A DNA stretch of 40,926 nt from Alkalinema sp. CACIAM 70d (GCA_002148405.1 MUGG01000149.1:1-40926), one strand, 5' to 3'; shown: positions 16,477 through 25,431, counted from the stretch's first letter. The notes: generated by a model not told the origin, from the letters alone. Made by a program: numbers and translations.

Positions 16477-17898
16477 ATGCGTGTTGCGATCGCCGGAGCC
16501 GGCCTAGCAGGGCTTGCTTGTGCCAAATATCTGGTTGATGCAGGCCATCAGCCGATCGTCTATGAAAGCCGGGATGTGCTGGGTGGCTTGGTGGCTGCCT
16601 GGAAGGACGAAGATGGCGATTGGTATGAAACGGGGCTGCACGCATTTTTTGGAGCCTATCCCAACATGCTGCAACTGTTGCAGGAACTGGGTATCTCCGA
16701 TCGACTGCAATGGAAAGAGCACGCACTGATTTTTAACCAACCGGAAAAACCGGGCACTTACTCCTACTTCAAAGTGCCAGATATTCCGGCTCCCTTCAAC
16801 GTCATCATGTCGATCGTGAATAACAACGACATGTTGTCCTGGGAGCAAAAGTTCCGCTTTGCCGTTGGGTTATGGCCAGGGGTTGCCTTCGGCCAGAAGT
16901 ACGTGGAAGACATGGACAAGTACAGCCTCTTGGAATGGCTGCGCAAGCAAGGCGTAGACGATCGGGTTAATTCCGATGTGTTTATCGCGGCGTCTAAAGC
17001 CCTGACGTTCATCAATCCCGAAGATGTCTCAGCGACGATTCCGTTAACGGCGATTAACCGCTTCCTGCGGGAACGTTATGGCTCTAAGATTGCCTTCCTC
17101 GATGGATCCCCAACTGAGCGGCTCTGTCAACCGATCGTGGATTACTTCACCGAGCGGGGCGGAGAGGTTCACCTGGAAAAACCACTGAAGGAAATTGTTC
17201 TGAACGATGATGGTTCCGTGAAGCATTGGGTCATGCGAGGGCTGAACGGCCAACCCGATGAGATCGTCGAGGCCGATATTTACGTCTCTGCCCTGTCTGT
17301 GGACGTGATGAAGGTATTGATGCCTAGCGCTTGGAAACAGCTGCCCTTCTTCCAGAAATTAGAGGGCTTAGAGGGCGTGCCTGTGATCAATCTGCACCTG
17401 TGGTTCGATCGCAAGTTGACGGACATTGATCACTTGCTCTTCTCCCGATCGGACTTGCTGAGTGTGTATGCCGACATGAGCATCACCTGCAAGGAGTACG
17501 AGGATCCAGATAAATCCATGCTGGAACTTGTGCTAGCCCCCGCCAAGGATTGGATTGATAAATCCGACGAAGAAATTATCGCTGCCACCATGCAGGAACT
17601 GGAAAAGCTGTTCCCGCAGCATTTGAAGGGCGATAATCCTGCTAAGCTTCGTAAGTATAAAGTGGTGAAAACCCCGCGATCGGTTTACACGGCCTCTCCG
17701 GGTCGCCAAGCCTATAGACCGGATCAGGTGACACCCATTCACAATTTTTATCTCGCAGGTAGTTACACAATGCAGCGTTATCTTGGCAGTATGGAAGGTG
17801 CTGTGCTTTCTGGTAAGCTATCAGCGCAGGCGATCGCCAAAGCGCACCCCGCTAATTCCACGGCTGGAGCACCCCGTGCCCTGGCGACTGCTGGTTAA
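16477..17898 (+). CDS. crtP: 15-cis-phytoene desaturase (plant/cyanobacterial type)
   Basis: FAD-dependent desaturase that turns 15-cis-phytoene into zeta-carotene using plastoquinone, at the thylakoid membrane. It is also the target of norflurazon-type herbicides. The 473-aa product has the N-terminal dinucleotide-binding motif AIAGAGLAGLACAKYLVDAG, the following YESRDVLGGLVAAWKDEDGDWYETGLHAFFGAYPN, and the C-terminal FAD segment FYLAGSYTMQRYLGSMEGAVLSG. All are characteristic of the Pds family and not of CrtI. The SD GGAAGGG supports ATG 16477. It is followed after 35 bases by phytoene synthase, the usual cyanobacterial operon. Also called pds. Confidence 0.97.
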   Translation: MRVAIAGAGLAGLACAKYLVDAGHQPIVYESRDVLGGLVAAWKDEDGDWYETGLHAFFGAYPNMLQLLQELGISDRLQWKEHALIFNQPEKPGTYSYFKVPDIPAPFNVIMSIVNNNDMLSWEQKFRFAVGLWPGVAFGQKYVEDMDKYSLLEWLRKQGVDDRVNSDVFIAASKALTFINPEDVSATIPLTAINRFLRERYGSKIAFLDGSPTERLCQPIVDYFTERGGEVHLEKPLKEIVLNDDGSVKHWVMRGLNGQPDEIVEADIYVSALSVDVMKVLMPSAWKQLPFFQKLEGLEGVPVINLHLWFDRKLTDIDHLLFSRSDLLSVYADMSITCKEYEDPDKSMLELVLAPAKDWIDKSDEEIIAATMQELEKLFPQHLKGDNPAKLRKYKVVKTPRSVYTASPGRQAYRPDQVTPIHNFYLAGSYTMQRYLGSMEGAVLSGKLSAQAIAKAHPANSTAGAPRALATAG

Positions 17899-17933
17899 GA
17901 ACATCCTTTGCCAACCTTCGCATCTGCACTAGA

Positions 17934-18866
17934 ATGCTGCAATTGCCTGAGTCTCCGCGTGTGAAAAAGTCCCTGGCTTCGGTCGAAACTGCCTACGAGT
18001 CCTGTCGTCAGGTGACAGCGGACTTTGCGAAAAGTTTCTATCTCTCGACCTTGCTCATGCCTCCAGAGAAACGTCGGGCAATTTGGGCAATCTATGTCTG
18101 GTGTCGGCGCACAGACGAACTGGTGGATGGGGCGGACGCCAAAAATACGACCCACGAGACCCTCGACACCTGGGAGGAGCGCTTGGAGGATCTGTTCGCA
18201 GGTCATCCCCATGATGACTTTGACGTTGCGCTGGTCGATACGCTGGAGCACTACGATTTAGACATCCAACCCTTCCGCGACATGATTGAAGGGCAACGGA
18301 TGGATCTCTATCGCAACCGCTACGAAACCTTTGAGGAGTTGGAGCTCTATTGCTACCGGGTGGCGGGAACAGTAGGCCTCATGTCCACTACCATCATGGG
18401 TGTGGATGAGTCAGCCCGAACCGCGCCATGGAATGCTAATCATCCACCCTATCTACCCATCAAAGAAGCGGTGGCTTTGGGAATCGCCAATCAGCTCACT
18501 AATATTCTGCGGGATGTGGGAGAAGATGCTCGGCGGGGACGGATTTATCTACCGTTGGAAGATCTGCATCGCTTTAACTACACCGAAAAGGACTTGTTGA
18601 ACGGGGTGCTGGACGATCGCTGGCGGGCTTTGATGAAGTTCCAGATCCAACGGGCGAAGCAATTTTTTGAAGAAGCCGATCGGGGGATCACGTTCCTCAG
18701 TGTGGATGCGCGGTGGCCGGTGTGGGCGGCATCCATGACCTATAGCTGGATCCTGGGAGAAATCGAACGGAATCAGTATGATGTCTTCAGTAAGCGAGCC
18801 TATGTGTCCACGGGACGCAAGTTACTGGCATTACCCGTCGCTTTGATGCGGGCCAAGGTGCTTTAA
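17934..18866 (+). CDS. crtB: Phytoene synthase
   Basis: Joins two geranylgeranyl diphosphates to make 15-cis-phytoene, the first committed carotenoid step, and supplies the substrate of the preceding gene product. The 310-aa product has both Mg-diphosphate-binding aspartate motifs: DELVD (61-65) and DVGED (193-197, in NILRDVGEDARRGRIYLP). YAKSFYL-like FAKSFYLSTLLMPPEKRRAIWAIYVWCRR is intact. It is co-transcribed with crtP. Confidence 0.97.
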   Translation: MLQLPESPRVKKSLASVETAYESCRQVTADFAKSFYLSTLLMPPEKRRAIWAIYVWCRRTDELVDGADAKNTTHETLDTWEERLEDLFAGHPHDDFDVALVDTLEHYDLDIQPFRDMIEGQRMDLYRNRYETFEELELYCYRVAGTVGLMSTTIMGVDESARTAPWNANHPPYLPIKEAVALGIANQLTNILRDVGEDARRGRIYLPLEDLHRFNYTEKDLLNGVLDDRWRALMKFQIQRAKQFFEEADRGITFLSVDARWPVWAASMTYSWILGEIERNQYDVFSKRAYVSTGRKLLALPVALMRAKVL

Positions 18867-18952
18867 CCAAGCTGATAGTGTAACCCCAGCTGATGGTGTA
18901 ACCAATGGGCCGAGTCTGGGTCTTGAAGTGAATTAAAACGGCTAGATAAACG

Positions 18953-18989
18953 CAAGAATCGGGAGACTGACGAGCCTTCCCGATTCTTG
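18953..18989. terminator. Strong hairpin between convergent crtB and DUF760 genes
   Basis: A 12-bp perfect stem CAAGAATCGGGA (18953-18964) with TCCCGATTCTTG (18978-18989) and a 13-base loop. It lies between convergent genes and can fold on either strand. There is no long T-run, so it is a terminator of moderate certainty. Just before it, an imperfect direct repeat AGCTGAT(A/G)GTGTAACC occurs at 18870 and 18888. Confidence 0.65.
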
Positions 18990-19037
18990 TATTTAATCGA
19001 AGTTGCTTAAGTTTAGTCGGTTAATCGACGGAGTGAG

Positions 19038-19385
19038 TTAATCGAAGTCCGACGACCGCATTGAGGGATCAAAAATTTGGTCTTCTAATTCCATACGTTG
19101 CTCCATTTGACGGAGAAAATACCCAGTCAGCATGGCCGATGCGAGAAGTCCTGCTAGATTTTCCCGATCGGTGGTTACTTTTACCTGAAAGCCTTCCGAG
19201 GGCAACACGCCCAATAAACCCTGGACGTTGTGGGAAATAATTTGTTTGACCTGGGGACTGACCGATCGGGCAACCCGTTCCAAAACCTCCGGTGGTTGAT
19301 GTTGCAAATACCGCAGTAGGGCATTGGCATCCATCATTTCACTATCGATTCTCAAATAATTTGCACTGTCTGGATCAAAAGACAT
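19038..19385 (-). CDS. DUF760 domain-containing protein
   Basis: A 115-aa protein of the cyanobacterial/plastid DUF760 family. The recognisable core is LLRYLQHQPPEVLERVARSVSPQVKQIISHNVQGLLG, then ITTDRENLAGLLASAMLTGYFLRQMEQRMELE. In plants related proteins are chloroplast-located; the biochemical role is not established. ATG 19385 (MSFDPDSANY) is chosen over a TTG four codons upstream. Confidence 0.87.
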   Translation of the reverse strand: MSFDPDSANYLRIDSEMMDANALLRYLQHQPPEVLERVARSVSPQVKQIISHNVQGLLGVLPSEGFQVKVTTDRENLAGLLASAMLTGYFLRQMEQRMELEDQIFDPSMRSSDFD

Positions 19386-19548
19386 GTAGTTAAGCAAACA
19401 CGATAAGTCCTATTGTTGCATTTCTTGAGAAAATGTGCCCGTTTTCCCAAGAAGTCCATCAATTTGTGCTGTCAGTTGTTGGGCTTTATCTCGCAGCGAT
19501 CGCCCAAAGGCAGGCGACTACTGGGATGCAGTGCTGGAGGGAGATGGG

Positions 19549-20421
19549 CTAAATCAGGCCGAGATGCTGTTGCAGAGCTTTTCGCATGGTGTCAACGGGC
19601 ACTTGGTCTTGCTGTGTCCAAATTTTGAGGGCGGCGGCTCCCTGTTGTACCAACATTTCCAGCCCGTCGAGCGCCATGGCTCCCCGATCGTGGGCTTGCT
19701 TCAGGAATTGGGTGGGGTTGGGAATATAGATCAGATCGTAGGCGATGGCTTGGTTGGAAATTAAGGCAGCTTCAGCGATCGTGAGGGGCGATTGATCAAC
19801 TTGGGGATGCATGCCGATCGGGGTTGTGTTGACGATTAACCCTGCGGTGGGTAGGAGATCGGGGAGGGTTTCCCAAGGATGAACTGAGAGCTGCTGAGCA
19901 AAGCTGGAACCCTGCCAACTGTCTTGGAAATGGTGTAGTTTGTCAGGATTGCGTCCAACGACTTGAATCGTTTTGCAACCGAGTTGGGCACAGCCTGCTA
20001 CAACTGCACGAGCGGCTCCCCCGTTGCCTAAACATAGGACATTGACGCTACTCCAATCCCGATCGAGGGATTGCAAGGGAGCCAGAAATCCGGCGACATC
20101 AGTATTGGTACCGCACCAGCCTGCTTCGCTGCGCCAGACGGTGTTGACTGCTCCCACGGCGCGGGCCAGGGGGGAGACTTCGGTGAGGTGAAAGATGATG
20201 GCTTGTTTGTGGGGAATGGTGACATTAAATCCCTGGAGACCAACGGCGGAAAAGCCCGCGATCGCGTCGGTCAAGTTTTTGCCTTGCACGGGAAACGGCA
20301 AATACACCCAATCGAGGCCCATTTCTGCCAATGCTGCATTTTGCATAACGGGGGACAGCGAATGCTCGATCGGATCGCCAATAATGCCCAGTAGTTTCGT
20401 TTTGCCAGTAATGGTGAGCAT
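19549..20421 (-). CDS. aroE: Shikimate dehydrogenase (NADP)
   Basis: Reduces 3-dehydroshikimate to shikimate in aromatic amino acid synthesis. The 290-aa product is of normal length. Substrate motif GDPIEHSLSPVMQNAAL, catalytic Lys in NVTIPHKQAI, Asp in GTNTDVAGF, NADP-binding CLGNGGAARAV and the C-terminal LDGLEMLVQQGAAALKIW are intact. ATG 20421 (MLTITGKTKLLGIIGDP) fits better than an upstream start at 20442. Confidence 0.96.
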   Translation of the reverse strand: MLTITGKTKLLGIIGDPIEHSLSPVMQNAALAEMGLDWVYLPFPVQGKNLTDAIAGFSAVGLQGFNVTIPHKQAIIFHLTEVSPLARAVGAVNTVWRSEAGWCGTNTDVAGFLAPLQSLDRDWSSVNVLCLGNGGAARAVVAGCAQLGCKTIQVVGRNPDKLHHFQDSWQGSSFAQQLSVHPWETLPDLLPTAGLIVNTTPIGMHPQVDQSPLTIAEAALISNQAIAYDLIYIPNPTQFLKQAHDRGAMALDGLEMLVQQGAAALKIWTQQDQVPVDTMRKALQQHLGLI

Positions 20422-20536
20422 TGCGTTTTCAACTCCCAACAAATTGCATCTCTAAGAGTTGATCATACAGGGGTTAAAAACTTTTCCAGATAGGTATCAG
20501 CCAGTAAAGACGAATCAGCATAGTCAAACACGATCG

Positions 20537-21340
20537 CTATACCTTAAGAAACAGTTCATCAAATCGCCATAGTAAATATCCCAGCCAACCTCTGGAATAA
20601 CTTTGCCAACCGCTCAACGCAAAAATATAAGCTCTTGGATAACTGCCTAGAGGGGCTTGCATATCATCGTTAAAAGCATCCCAAGGGCAGATCCAGGAGT
20701 TTCCTTTTCTCCAGTGCAATGATTGTGCGAACCGATTTTCAGACAAGGTTTGCAAGGCAATATCATTGGAAGATTTACAGCCCAGTTGCTGCCAAATTTG
20801 ACGTTGAACACTAAATCCAAAACGCCCATTACTGTACTGAAGCCATAGTTGATCGATCGCTGAGAGAGATTGCGAAGAGAGACTGCTGATATCTTCTGGA
20901 CGCAACCAGCCATCTTTCTCTCGTCCCGTTAATTCAAGAAGTAGTCGTTTTGTTTCAGCATCAGCATTTTGTAATTGTCCTAGTTCTAGAAACTTTGTGA
21001 GTTTTTGACAGTCGATTAAGCAGGAAGTTTTAACGACAACTGGTTTGGTTACTGAAATGGGATTGGATTCTGATTTTTCCAAATTAGACTCTCCCGTATA
21101 TGAGCCAGTTGACTTAGCACTAGTCGGGGGGTGATGGGACTTAAGAAACTCATAGGCAATATTAATGTGCTTAAACTTTTCTTCGGCTTTAAGCTGCAAC
21201 CTAGGATCATCATTAAAACGATCGGGATGCCATACCTTTGCTAAGTCCTTATATGACTGCTTAATCTCTTCTAGAGATGATCCAACTTCAAGTTCAAGAA
21301 GTTGGTAATACAGTTCTGGGTTCTGGTCTTCTAATTTCAT
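20537..21340 (-). CDS. J-domain/GUN4-domain fusion protein
   Basis: A 267-aa two-domain protein. Residues ~10-68 are a DnaJ J-domain with the essential HPD tripeptide (38-40, KVWHPDRFNDD) and the helix II/III pattern KQSYKDLAKVWHPD, so it should stimulate an Hsp70. A Ser/Thr-rich linker (70-100) follows. Residues ~108-257 are a GUN4 domain (LTGREKDGWLRPEDI, AIDQLWLQYSNGRFGFSVQRQIWQQLG). GUN4 proteins bind protoporphyrin IX and its Mg form, and the stand-alone form activates Mg-chelatase. Porphyrin binding by this fusion is inference. It forms a likely operon with the small gene upstream (gap of 18 bases). It is not the housekeeping gun4, which lacks a J-domain. Confidence 0.9.
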   Translation of the reverse strand: MKLEDQNPELYYQLLELEVGSSLEEIKQSYKDLAKVWHPDRFNDDPRLQLKAEEKFKHINIAYEFLKSHHPPTSAKSTGSYTGESNLEKSESNPISVTKPVVVKTSCLIDCQKLTKFLELGQLQNADAETKRLLLELTGREKDGWLRPEDISSLSSQSLSAIDQLWLQYSNGRFGFSVQRQIWQQLGCKSSNDIALQTLSENRFAQSLHWRKGNSWICPWDAFNDDMQAPLGSYPRAYIFALSGWQSYSRGWLGYLLWRFDELFLKV

Positions 21341-21358
21341 GTATCTCAGTGGATTAAA

Positions 21359-21625
21359 CTAGGAATTTTCGGCAATAAATCTTTCGAGTTGTAAAAGCTT
21401 TTGCTCAATTTGATTGATTATGCTTTCAACAGTGTTTTTCTGTTGCTCTAAGGGTGCCAATGCATGAGCTAAGGCTCGACGATCGGCATCACGATTGATT
21501 GTTTGCACCGTTCGTACGATTCGCCCAATGCTACCACCTCCTCGAAATTTGGAGCCTTGTTGTCGTACTTTATCTGTGTATTCCGCTTTAATCTGCTTCT
21601 GCTGTTGAGAAATCTCTCTTTTCAT
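21359..21625 (-). CDS. Small coiled-coil protein upstream of the J-GUN4 gene
   Basis: An 88-aa product, unrecognised. The N-terminal half is basic (KREISQQQKQIKAEYTDKVRQQGSKFRGGG), and the C-terminal half is a predicted amphipathic or coiled-coil helix (LEQQKNTVESIINQIEQKLLQLERFIAE). The gap to the J-GUN4 gene is only 18 bases, so the two are probably co-transcribed. A partner or regulator of that protein is an inference from position. Confidence 0.7.
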   Translation of the reverse strand: MKREISQQQKQIKAEYTDKVRQQGSKFRGGGSIGRIVRTVQTINRDADRRALAHALAPLEQQKNTVESIINQIEQKLLQLERFIAENS

Positions 21626-21988
21626 GAGACTGTACTCTTTTTTCTTGAGTTTTAGCTCTTTAATTGCAACCTTTGCTTATGCAACTGATTCAACTATAAA
21701 ACGAACTCCATTATTAGTAATTTCCATACAACTGAATAACTACTTTGATTAAACTAAATCGTAGAAAAGTGCTGCTATCAGAATGTCGTTACATGATCAA
21801 CGCCATTACATGATCACCTCAGGGAAGCACGGGAAACAAGTATTTGATAGAAGATGAAACTGCAAAAGTATTGTAAATATCCATTCTTCTACCAACTATT
21901 TTTATCCGGATTCTTTCTCTTAACTTTATAATTCTCTAAAGAATTATAATCTTTATTGATGCAGACACTGTTTAGAGAGGATTGATAT
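21626..21988. other. AT-rich divergent intergenic region
   Basis: About 360 bases with no supported gene, holding promoters for both flanks. It contains an 11-base direct repeat TTACATGATCA (21789-21799 and 21806-21816) and the long inverted repeat listed separately. No toxin gene could be found on either strand here. Confidence 0.5.
21926..21949. promoter_or_regulatory. Perfect 10-bp inverted repeat, probable operator of the antitoxin gene
   Basis: TTATAATTCT (21926-21935) and AGAATTATAA (21940-21949) around CTAA, ending 39 bases before the HigA-like start codon and in the promoter position. Antitoxins of this class usually repress their own promoter by binding such palindromes (family knowledge); binding here is inference. 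Confidence 0.6.
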
Positions 21989-22366
21989 ATGGAATTACGA
22001 CCCATTCGGACTGAAGCCGATTATCAGGCAGCATTGCAAGAAATTGAACAGCTATTTGATGCAACTCCTAACACCCCTGAGTTCGATCGACTCGATATTC
22101 TCAGCACATTAGTGGAAGCCTACGAAAAAACAACCACCCCGATCGACTTTCCTGACCCGATCGAGGCAATTCAGTATTATATGGAAATACGCGGATGGTC
22201 GCGGCGAGACCTAGAGTCTTGCATGGGTAGTCGATCGCGCGTCTCAGAAATCCTATCCCGTAAGCGTTCTTTGACCTTAGAGATGATCCGCAAGCTGCAT
22301 CAACAATTAGGAATTCCCGCCGAAGTATTAATCCAACCTTACGAGTCGTTACAAGCACCCGCTTAA
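21989..22366 (+). CDS. HigA-like XRE-family antitoxin / transcriptional regulator
   Basis: A 125-aa protein. Residues ~60-115 form a helix-turn-helix (AIQYYMEIRGWSRRDLESCMGSRSRVSEILSRKRSLTLEMIRKLHQQLGIPAEVLI). The N-terminal ~55 residues (RTEADYQAALQEIEQLFD...TPEFDRLDILSTLVEAYE) are the leader typical of this HigA group. Members are normally encoded after a HigB mRNA interferase, but no toxin gene is upstream or downstream. It is therefore a solitary antitoxin or a free-standing regulator. A purine-rich RBS (AGAGAGG) lies 8 bases before the ATG. Confidence 0.88.
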   Translation: MELRPIRTEADYQAALQEIEQLFDATPNTPEFDRLDILSTLVEAYEKTTTPIDFPDPIEAIQYYMEIRGWSRRDLESCMGSRSRVSEILSRKRSLTLEMIRKLHQQLGIPAEVLIQPYESLQAPA

Positions 22367-22424
22367 TGAGTGATCCCTATTAAGCATATGGTCTTGTCTG
22401 CTGTAGCAAACAATAGATCAGCAA

Positions 22425-22901
22425 CTAACCCGCAATTGGGCCATGCGAGTCAGGTTGATCCAGTGCAAAATCCCAGAACGTCGCCTCAATTTTATGGCCG
22501 TCCAAATCTCGCACAAAACACCCATAGTAAGGATCACCATAATCCGGCCTAGGGCCAGGTGCCCCGTCATCTCGCCCACCTGCCTGCAATGCCGCGTCAT
22601 AAAAGGCATGAACCGAATCTTTAGTTGGGGCGATAAATCCAATATGCGTTCCGTTCCCAACATTGGCCGGCTGTCCATCGATCGGAATCTCTATCCAAAA
22701 TTCTGGGTAAACTTTGCCATAGGCGACAGCACCGGGATAATCCATGAGTCTCTTGTAGCCCAAGGTTGCCAACACCGCGTCATAAAAGGCAACAGCCTGT
22801 TCAAACTGATTGGTTCCCAGCGAAATATGGGACAGGATACTGGGGTTTTCTTCAGGGCTAGTGGAACTTTGGGCAGGTGGATTGTGAGTTTCAGAACACA
22901 T
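22425..22901 (-). CDS. VOC family protein (glyoxalase/bleomycin-resistance fold)
   Basis: A 158-aa protein with a vicinal-oxygen-chelate domain: ILSHISLGTNQFEQAVAFYDAVLATLGYKRL, GNGTHIGFIAPTKDSVHAFYDAALQAGG, and the final FVRDLDGHKIEATFW with the metal-ligand Glu. Substrate unknown; family members include lyases, dioxygenases and resistance proteins. A good GGAGGA lies just before ATG 22901, which decides against an in-frame start at 22940. Confidence 0.88.
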   Translation of the reverse strand: MCSETHNPPAQSSTSPEENPSILSHISLGTNQFEQAVAFYDAVLATLGYKRLMDYPGAVAYGKVYPEFWIEIPIDGQPANVGNGTHIGFIAPTKDSVHAFYDAALQAGGRDDGAPGPRPDYGDPYYGCFVRDLDGHKIEATFWDFALDQPDSHGPIAG

Positions 22902-23123
22902 ATTTTCCTCCGAACAATCTATATCAAGCAAACAATGCAATAGACAGTGCGTCGAATTTTTGTTCTGTCAGGCTCAGGGTGGAGTTCAACGATCGTAGTC
23001 TGGACTACTTGCCAGCGTAGTTTCTGACACCATTAATTCTGGCCACGACGTGCCTAACCCCTAAGAAACTAGGGCAGAATACTTCTGTCAAACAAGGTCA
23101 TCAACTAAATGATACTCTGAAAA

Positions 23124-23196
23124 TGGAGCTAAGCGGATTCGAACCGCTGACCCCTTCAATGCCATTGAAGTGCTCTACCAACTGAGCTATAACCCC
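23124..23196 (-). tRNA. tRNA-Ala (GGC anticodon)
   Basis: A 73-base cloverleaf on the minus strand. Acceptor GGGGTTA/TAGCTCC with discriminator A; D-arm GCTCAGTTGGTAGAGC; anticodon arm TTCAATGGCATTGAA with GGC at 23161-23163 (complement); T-arm AGCGGTTCGAATCCGCT. The 3' CCA is not encoded. Confidence 0.96.
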
Positions 23197-23273
23197 TTAC
23201 GGTAAACTAAGGTACCGCAAAATTTTCCCTTCGTCAAGTCTCACCCACGAACTTCTAGTCCTCGTGCCACATT

Positions 23274-24089
23274 CTAGTCCTCCCGCCACAACTGCGGTTG
23301 CCGAAAATGATGGACATCCTTCATCACCTCTGCCCAGCCCTCTGCCAGGGACTCTAAAATTCGATCGCCCTTTTCCTTCGTCGCGGCTGTGGCATCCCCA
23401 ATCACTCCGCTACGGCTGATATCCCGCGTTGTCCAAGGAATCGGCAAATTGCGTTCCAACGTCAATAAACTATCCTCCGGTAGACCATGGGGATATTCCG
23501 TAACTGCCCGATCCATTTTGACCTGTTCCGGCAAAATGGACAGCAGCAAACTGGTTTCTGCATCGCCAGCATGAATTCCGAGCCACCCTTCCTTTTCCGT
23601 CAGCAGTTGCTTAGTCATGTGAGGCACGCGCCAAGTGAAAAAGGGAAACACCTCAAAGTCCTCATGAGCCACATGCAAATCCCGTGCCACAATGTCCATG
23701 ATTTGCGGCTGCCCCCCATGGGAATTCATCAGAATTAGTTTACGAAATCCCGCCCGGTACAAGCTTTCTCCCGTTTCCATCAACACACTGGTTAACGTCT
23801 GGGCAGACAACGTAATCGTGCCAGGAAAATGCCAATGTTCATTGGATTTTCCATAGTACAGTGAAGGCATTGCATAGGCGGGTATAGCGGAATCCAGCCG
23901 ATCGAGGGCTTTGCCTAGCACCGCCATGCCGATCGCGGAATCGACAACTAATGGTAAATGCGGGCCGTGTTGTTCGATCGCGCCAACGGGTTGAATAATC
24001 ACAATGCGATCTTTGTCGGGCAAATCGCGAATGTCTGTCCAAGTCAAGTATGGAAAAAATCGTTCTGGTGGAATGAACCCATGCATCAT
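23274..24089 (-). CDS. Creatininase family protein (creatinine amidohydrolase-like)
   Basis: A 271-aa metal-dependent amidohydrolase of the creatininase fold. Metal and active-site residues are visible: Glu and His in PVGAIEQHGPHLPL, Asp in VVDSAIG, His in LMNSHGGQ, and Glu in HAGDAETSLLL. The family includes creatininase, MftE and deformylases of riboflavin precursors, so the true substrate is unknown. The two adjacent ATGs at 24089 and 24086 are the likely starts; no SD is clear. Confidence 0.88.
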   Translation of the reverse strand: MMHGFIPPERFFPYLTWTDIRDLPDKDRIVIIQPVGAIEQHGPHLPLVVDSAIGMAVLGKALDRLDSAIPAYAMPSLYYGKSNEHWHFPGTITLSAQTLTSVLMETGESLYRAGFRKLILMNSHGGQPQIMDIVARDLHVAHEDFEVFPFFTWRVPHMTKQLLTEKEGWLGIHAGDAETSLLLSILPEQVKMDRAVTEYPHGLPEDSLLTLERNLPIPWTTRDISRSGVIGDATAATKEKGDRILESLAEGWAEVMKDVHHFRQPQLWRED

Positions 24090-24147
24090 AGCAACGCTAA
24101 ACCTCAATAAAACCGAAAATAAAACAAGAAACAGGGCAATATTACAA

Positions 24148-25428
24148 CTACAACAAAGTAATTAATGGTAATAATCCAAGAATTGCTAATCCCACCAAAA
24201 GTAAACAACTTTTTCGCTTAACTGATCGATCGGCAAAACTAAATGCGTAAATGCTTTTAGCAATATTATTACTTGCCGCCGCAATTAAAATTGCCGCACT
24301 GGCCACCGAGAGCGCTGTGGTTTTTCCGGCGGATTGCGTTAACCCTAAAATAAACGGGTCAACATCCGTGACGCCCAAAATTGCCGCTAATCCATACAGT
24401 CCCCGATCGCCCAAATACGTTGATGTGTAGTGGGTCACCACCGCAATTACCACAAATAACACCGCAAAGAGTAGGGCAGACTTGAGCTCTAAAGGATTTT
24501 GATTGGTTTCCTGACTGGTGGCAGAGGTCGCTGTTGCGGCGGTAGAATCCTGGCGGATTATCCAAAACCAGCCAGCCCCAATCCCGATCGCGGCCAAAAC
24601 CAATAACGGAACCAACAACGATCGAGCCAACGGTTGGTTAAACAAATACAACAACAACGCAAATCGAAGATACATCACCCCCGATGCCATCAAAATTGCA
24701 CCGGGATAGCGTTGGGGCTGGGGATCTTGCGCTGACTTTTTCGCCAATGCGACTGTCGTCACTGTCGAAGAATAGGCTCCCCCCAACAAAGCTAAAATCG
24801 CCAGCCCGCCTCGCCCTTGACTGACCCGTTGCAGCAAAAAACTGGCATAGGACACCGTACTCACCGCCACCACTACCAGCCAAGTTTTAAAGGGATTAAT
24901 TTCAAAGGGACTAAAGGACTGATTGGGTAAAATCGGTAAAACGACGATCGTTAAGAACAGAAACTTGCCCAACGTCAAAATATCATCCGGCGAAAAGCGA
25001 TGCACCAATCCTTCCAGTACCGTCTTGAGTTCCAGCAAAATCAAACTGGTAATCACAAACGTGCAGGCAACCCAGTAATGCTCAGAGTAAACCAGCGGCC
25101 CCACCAGATAGGTTCCCAAAGCCGTCATTTCTGTGGTTAAACCTGCCTCCTGGTTCGATCGACGGATCTTATTCCAGTAGGACAGCATCATAAAGCCACC
25201 CACCACAAACAAGCCTACCGCCACCGGCAGCCGATCCTGATTGGCCAGAAACGCCAACCCATAACCCAATAACCCAATCAGGGGATAGGTACGTACTCCT
25301 CCAAACACATACCGTCCTGGCTCCGACTTTTGTTCTTCCCGCTCTAGGCCGATTAGGAAGGACAAAAACACAACTAAGCAAAGCTTAAAGACATCGGGGG
25401 GAATGACCGTCGCGATCGCAGAAACCAT
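24148..25428 (-). CDS. MgtC/DUF4010 family membrane protein
   Basis: A 426-aa polytopic membrane protein with about a dozen hydrophobic segments. The N-terminal ~130 residues resemble the MgtC/SapB domain (FLSFLIGLEREE, GGVRTYPLIGLLGYG, GLTTEMTALGTYLVG). The remainder is a DUF4010 region (LTIVVLPILPN, GGAYSSTVTTVALAKKSA, ...DVDPFILGLTQSAG). It may take part in ion homeostasis, but the substrate is not established. It starts 3 bases after the ABC1 kinase gene, so the two are translationally close and probably one operon. Confidence 0.9.
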   Translation of the reverse strand: MVSAIATVIPPDVFKLCLVVFLSFLIGLEREEQKSEPGRYVFGGVRTYPLIGLLGYGLAFLANQDRLPVAVGLFVVGGFMMLSYWNKIRRSNQEAGLTTEMTALGTYLVGPLVYSEHYWVACTFVITSLILLELKTVLEGLVHRFSPDDILTLGKFLFLTIVVLPILPNQSFSPFEINPFKTWLVVVAVSTVSYASFLLQRVSQGRGGLAILALLGGAYSSTVTTVALAKKSAQDPQPQRYPGAILMASGVMYLRFALLLYLFNQPLARSLLVPLLVLAAIGIGAGWFWIIRQDSTAATATSATSQETNQNPLELKSALLFAVLFVVIAVVTHYTSTYLGDRGLYGLAAILGVTDVDPFILGLTQSAGKTTALSVASAAILIAAASNNIAKSIYAFSFADRSVKRKSCLLLVGLAILGLLPLITLL

Positions 25429-25431
25429 CCA

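Noticed and set aside
20537..21340. Housekeeping gun4
   Set aside because: The N-terminal J-domain and the linker make it a different architecture; a separate gun4 is expected elsewhere in the genome.
22995..23008. GTAGTCTGGACTAC fits the NtcA consensus GTA-N8-TAC upstream of the VOC gene
   Set aside because: No -10 hexamer is visible at the required spacing, and such a short consensus occurs by chance in 40 kb.
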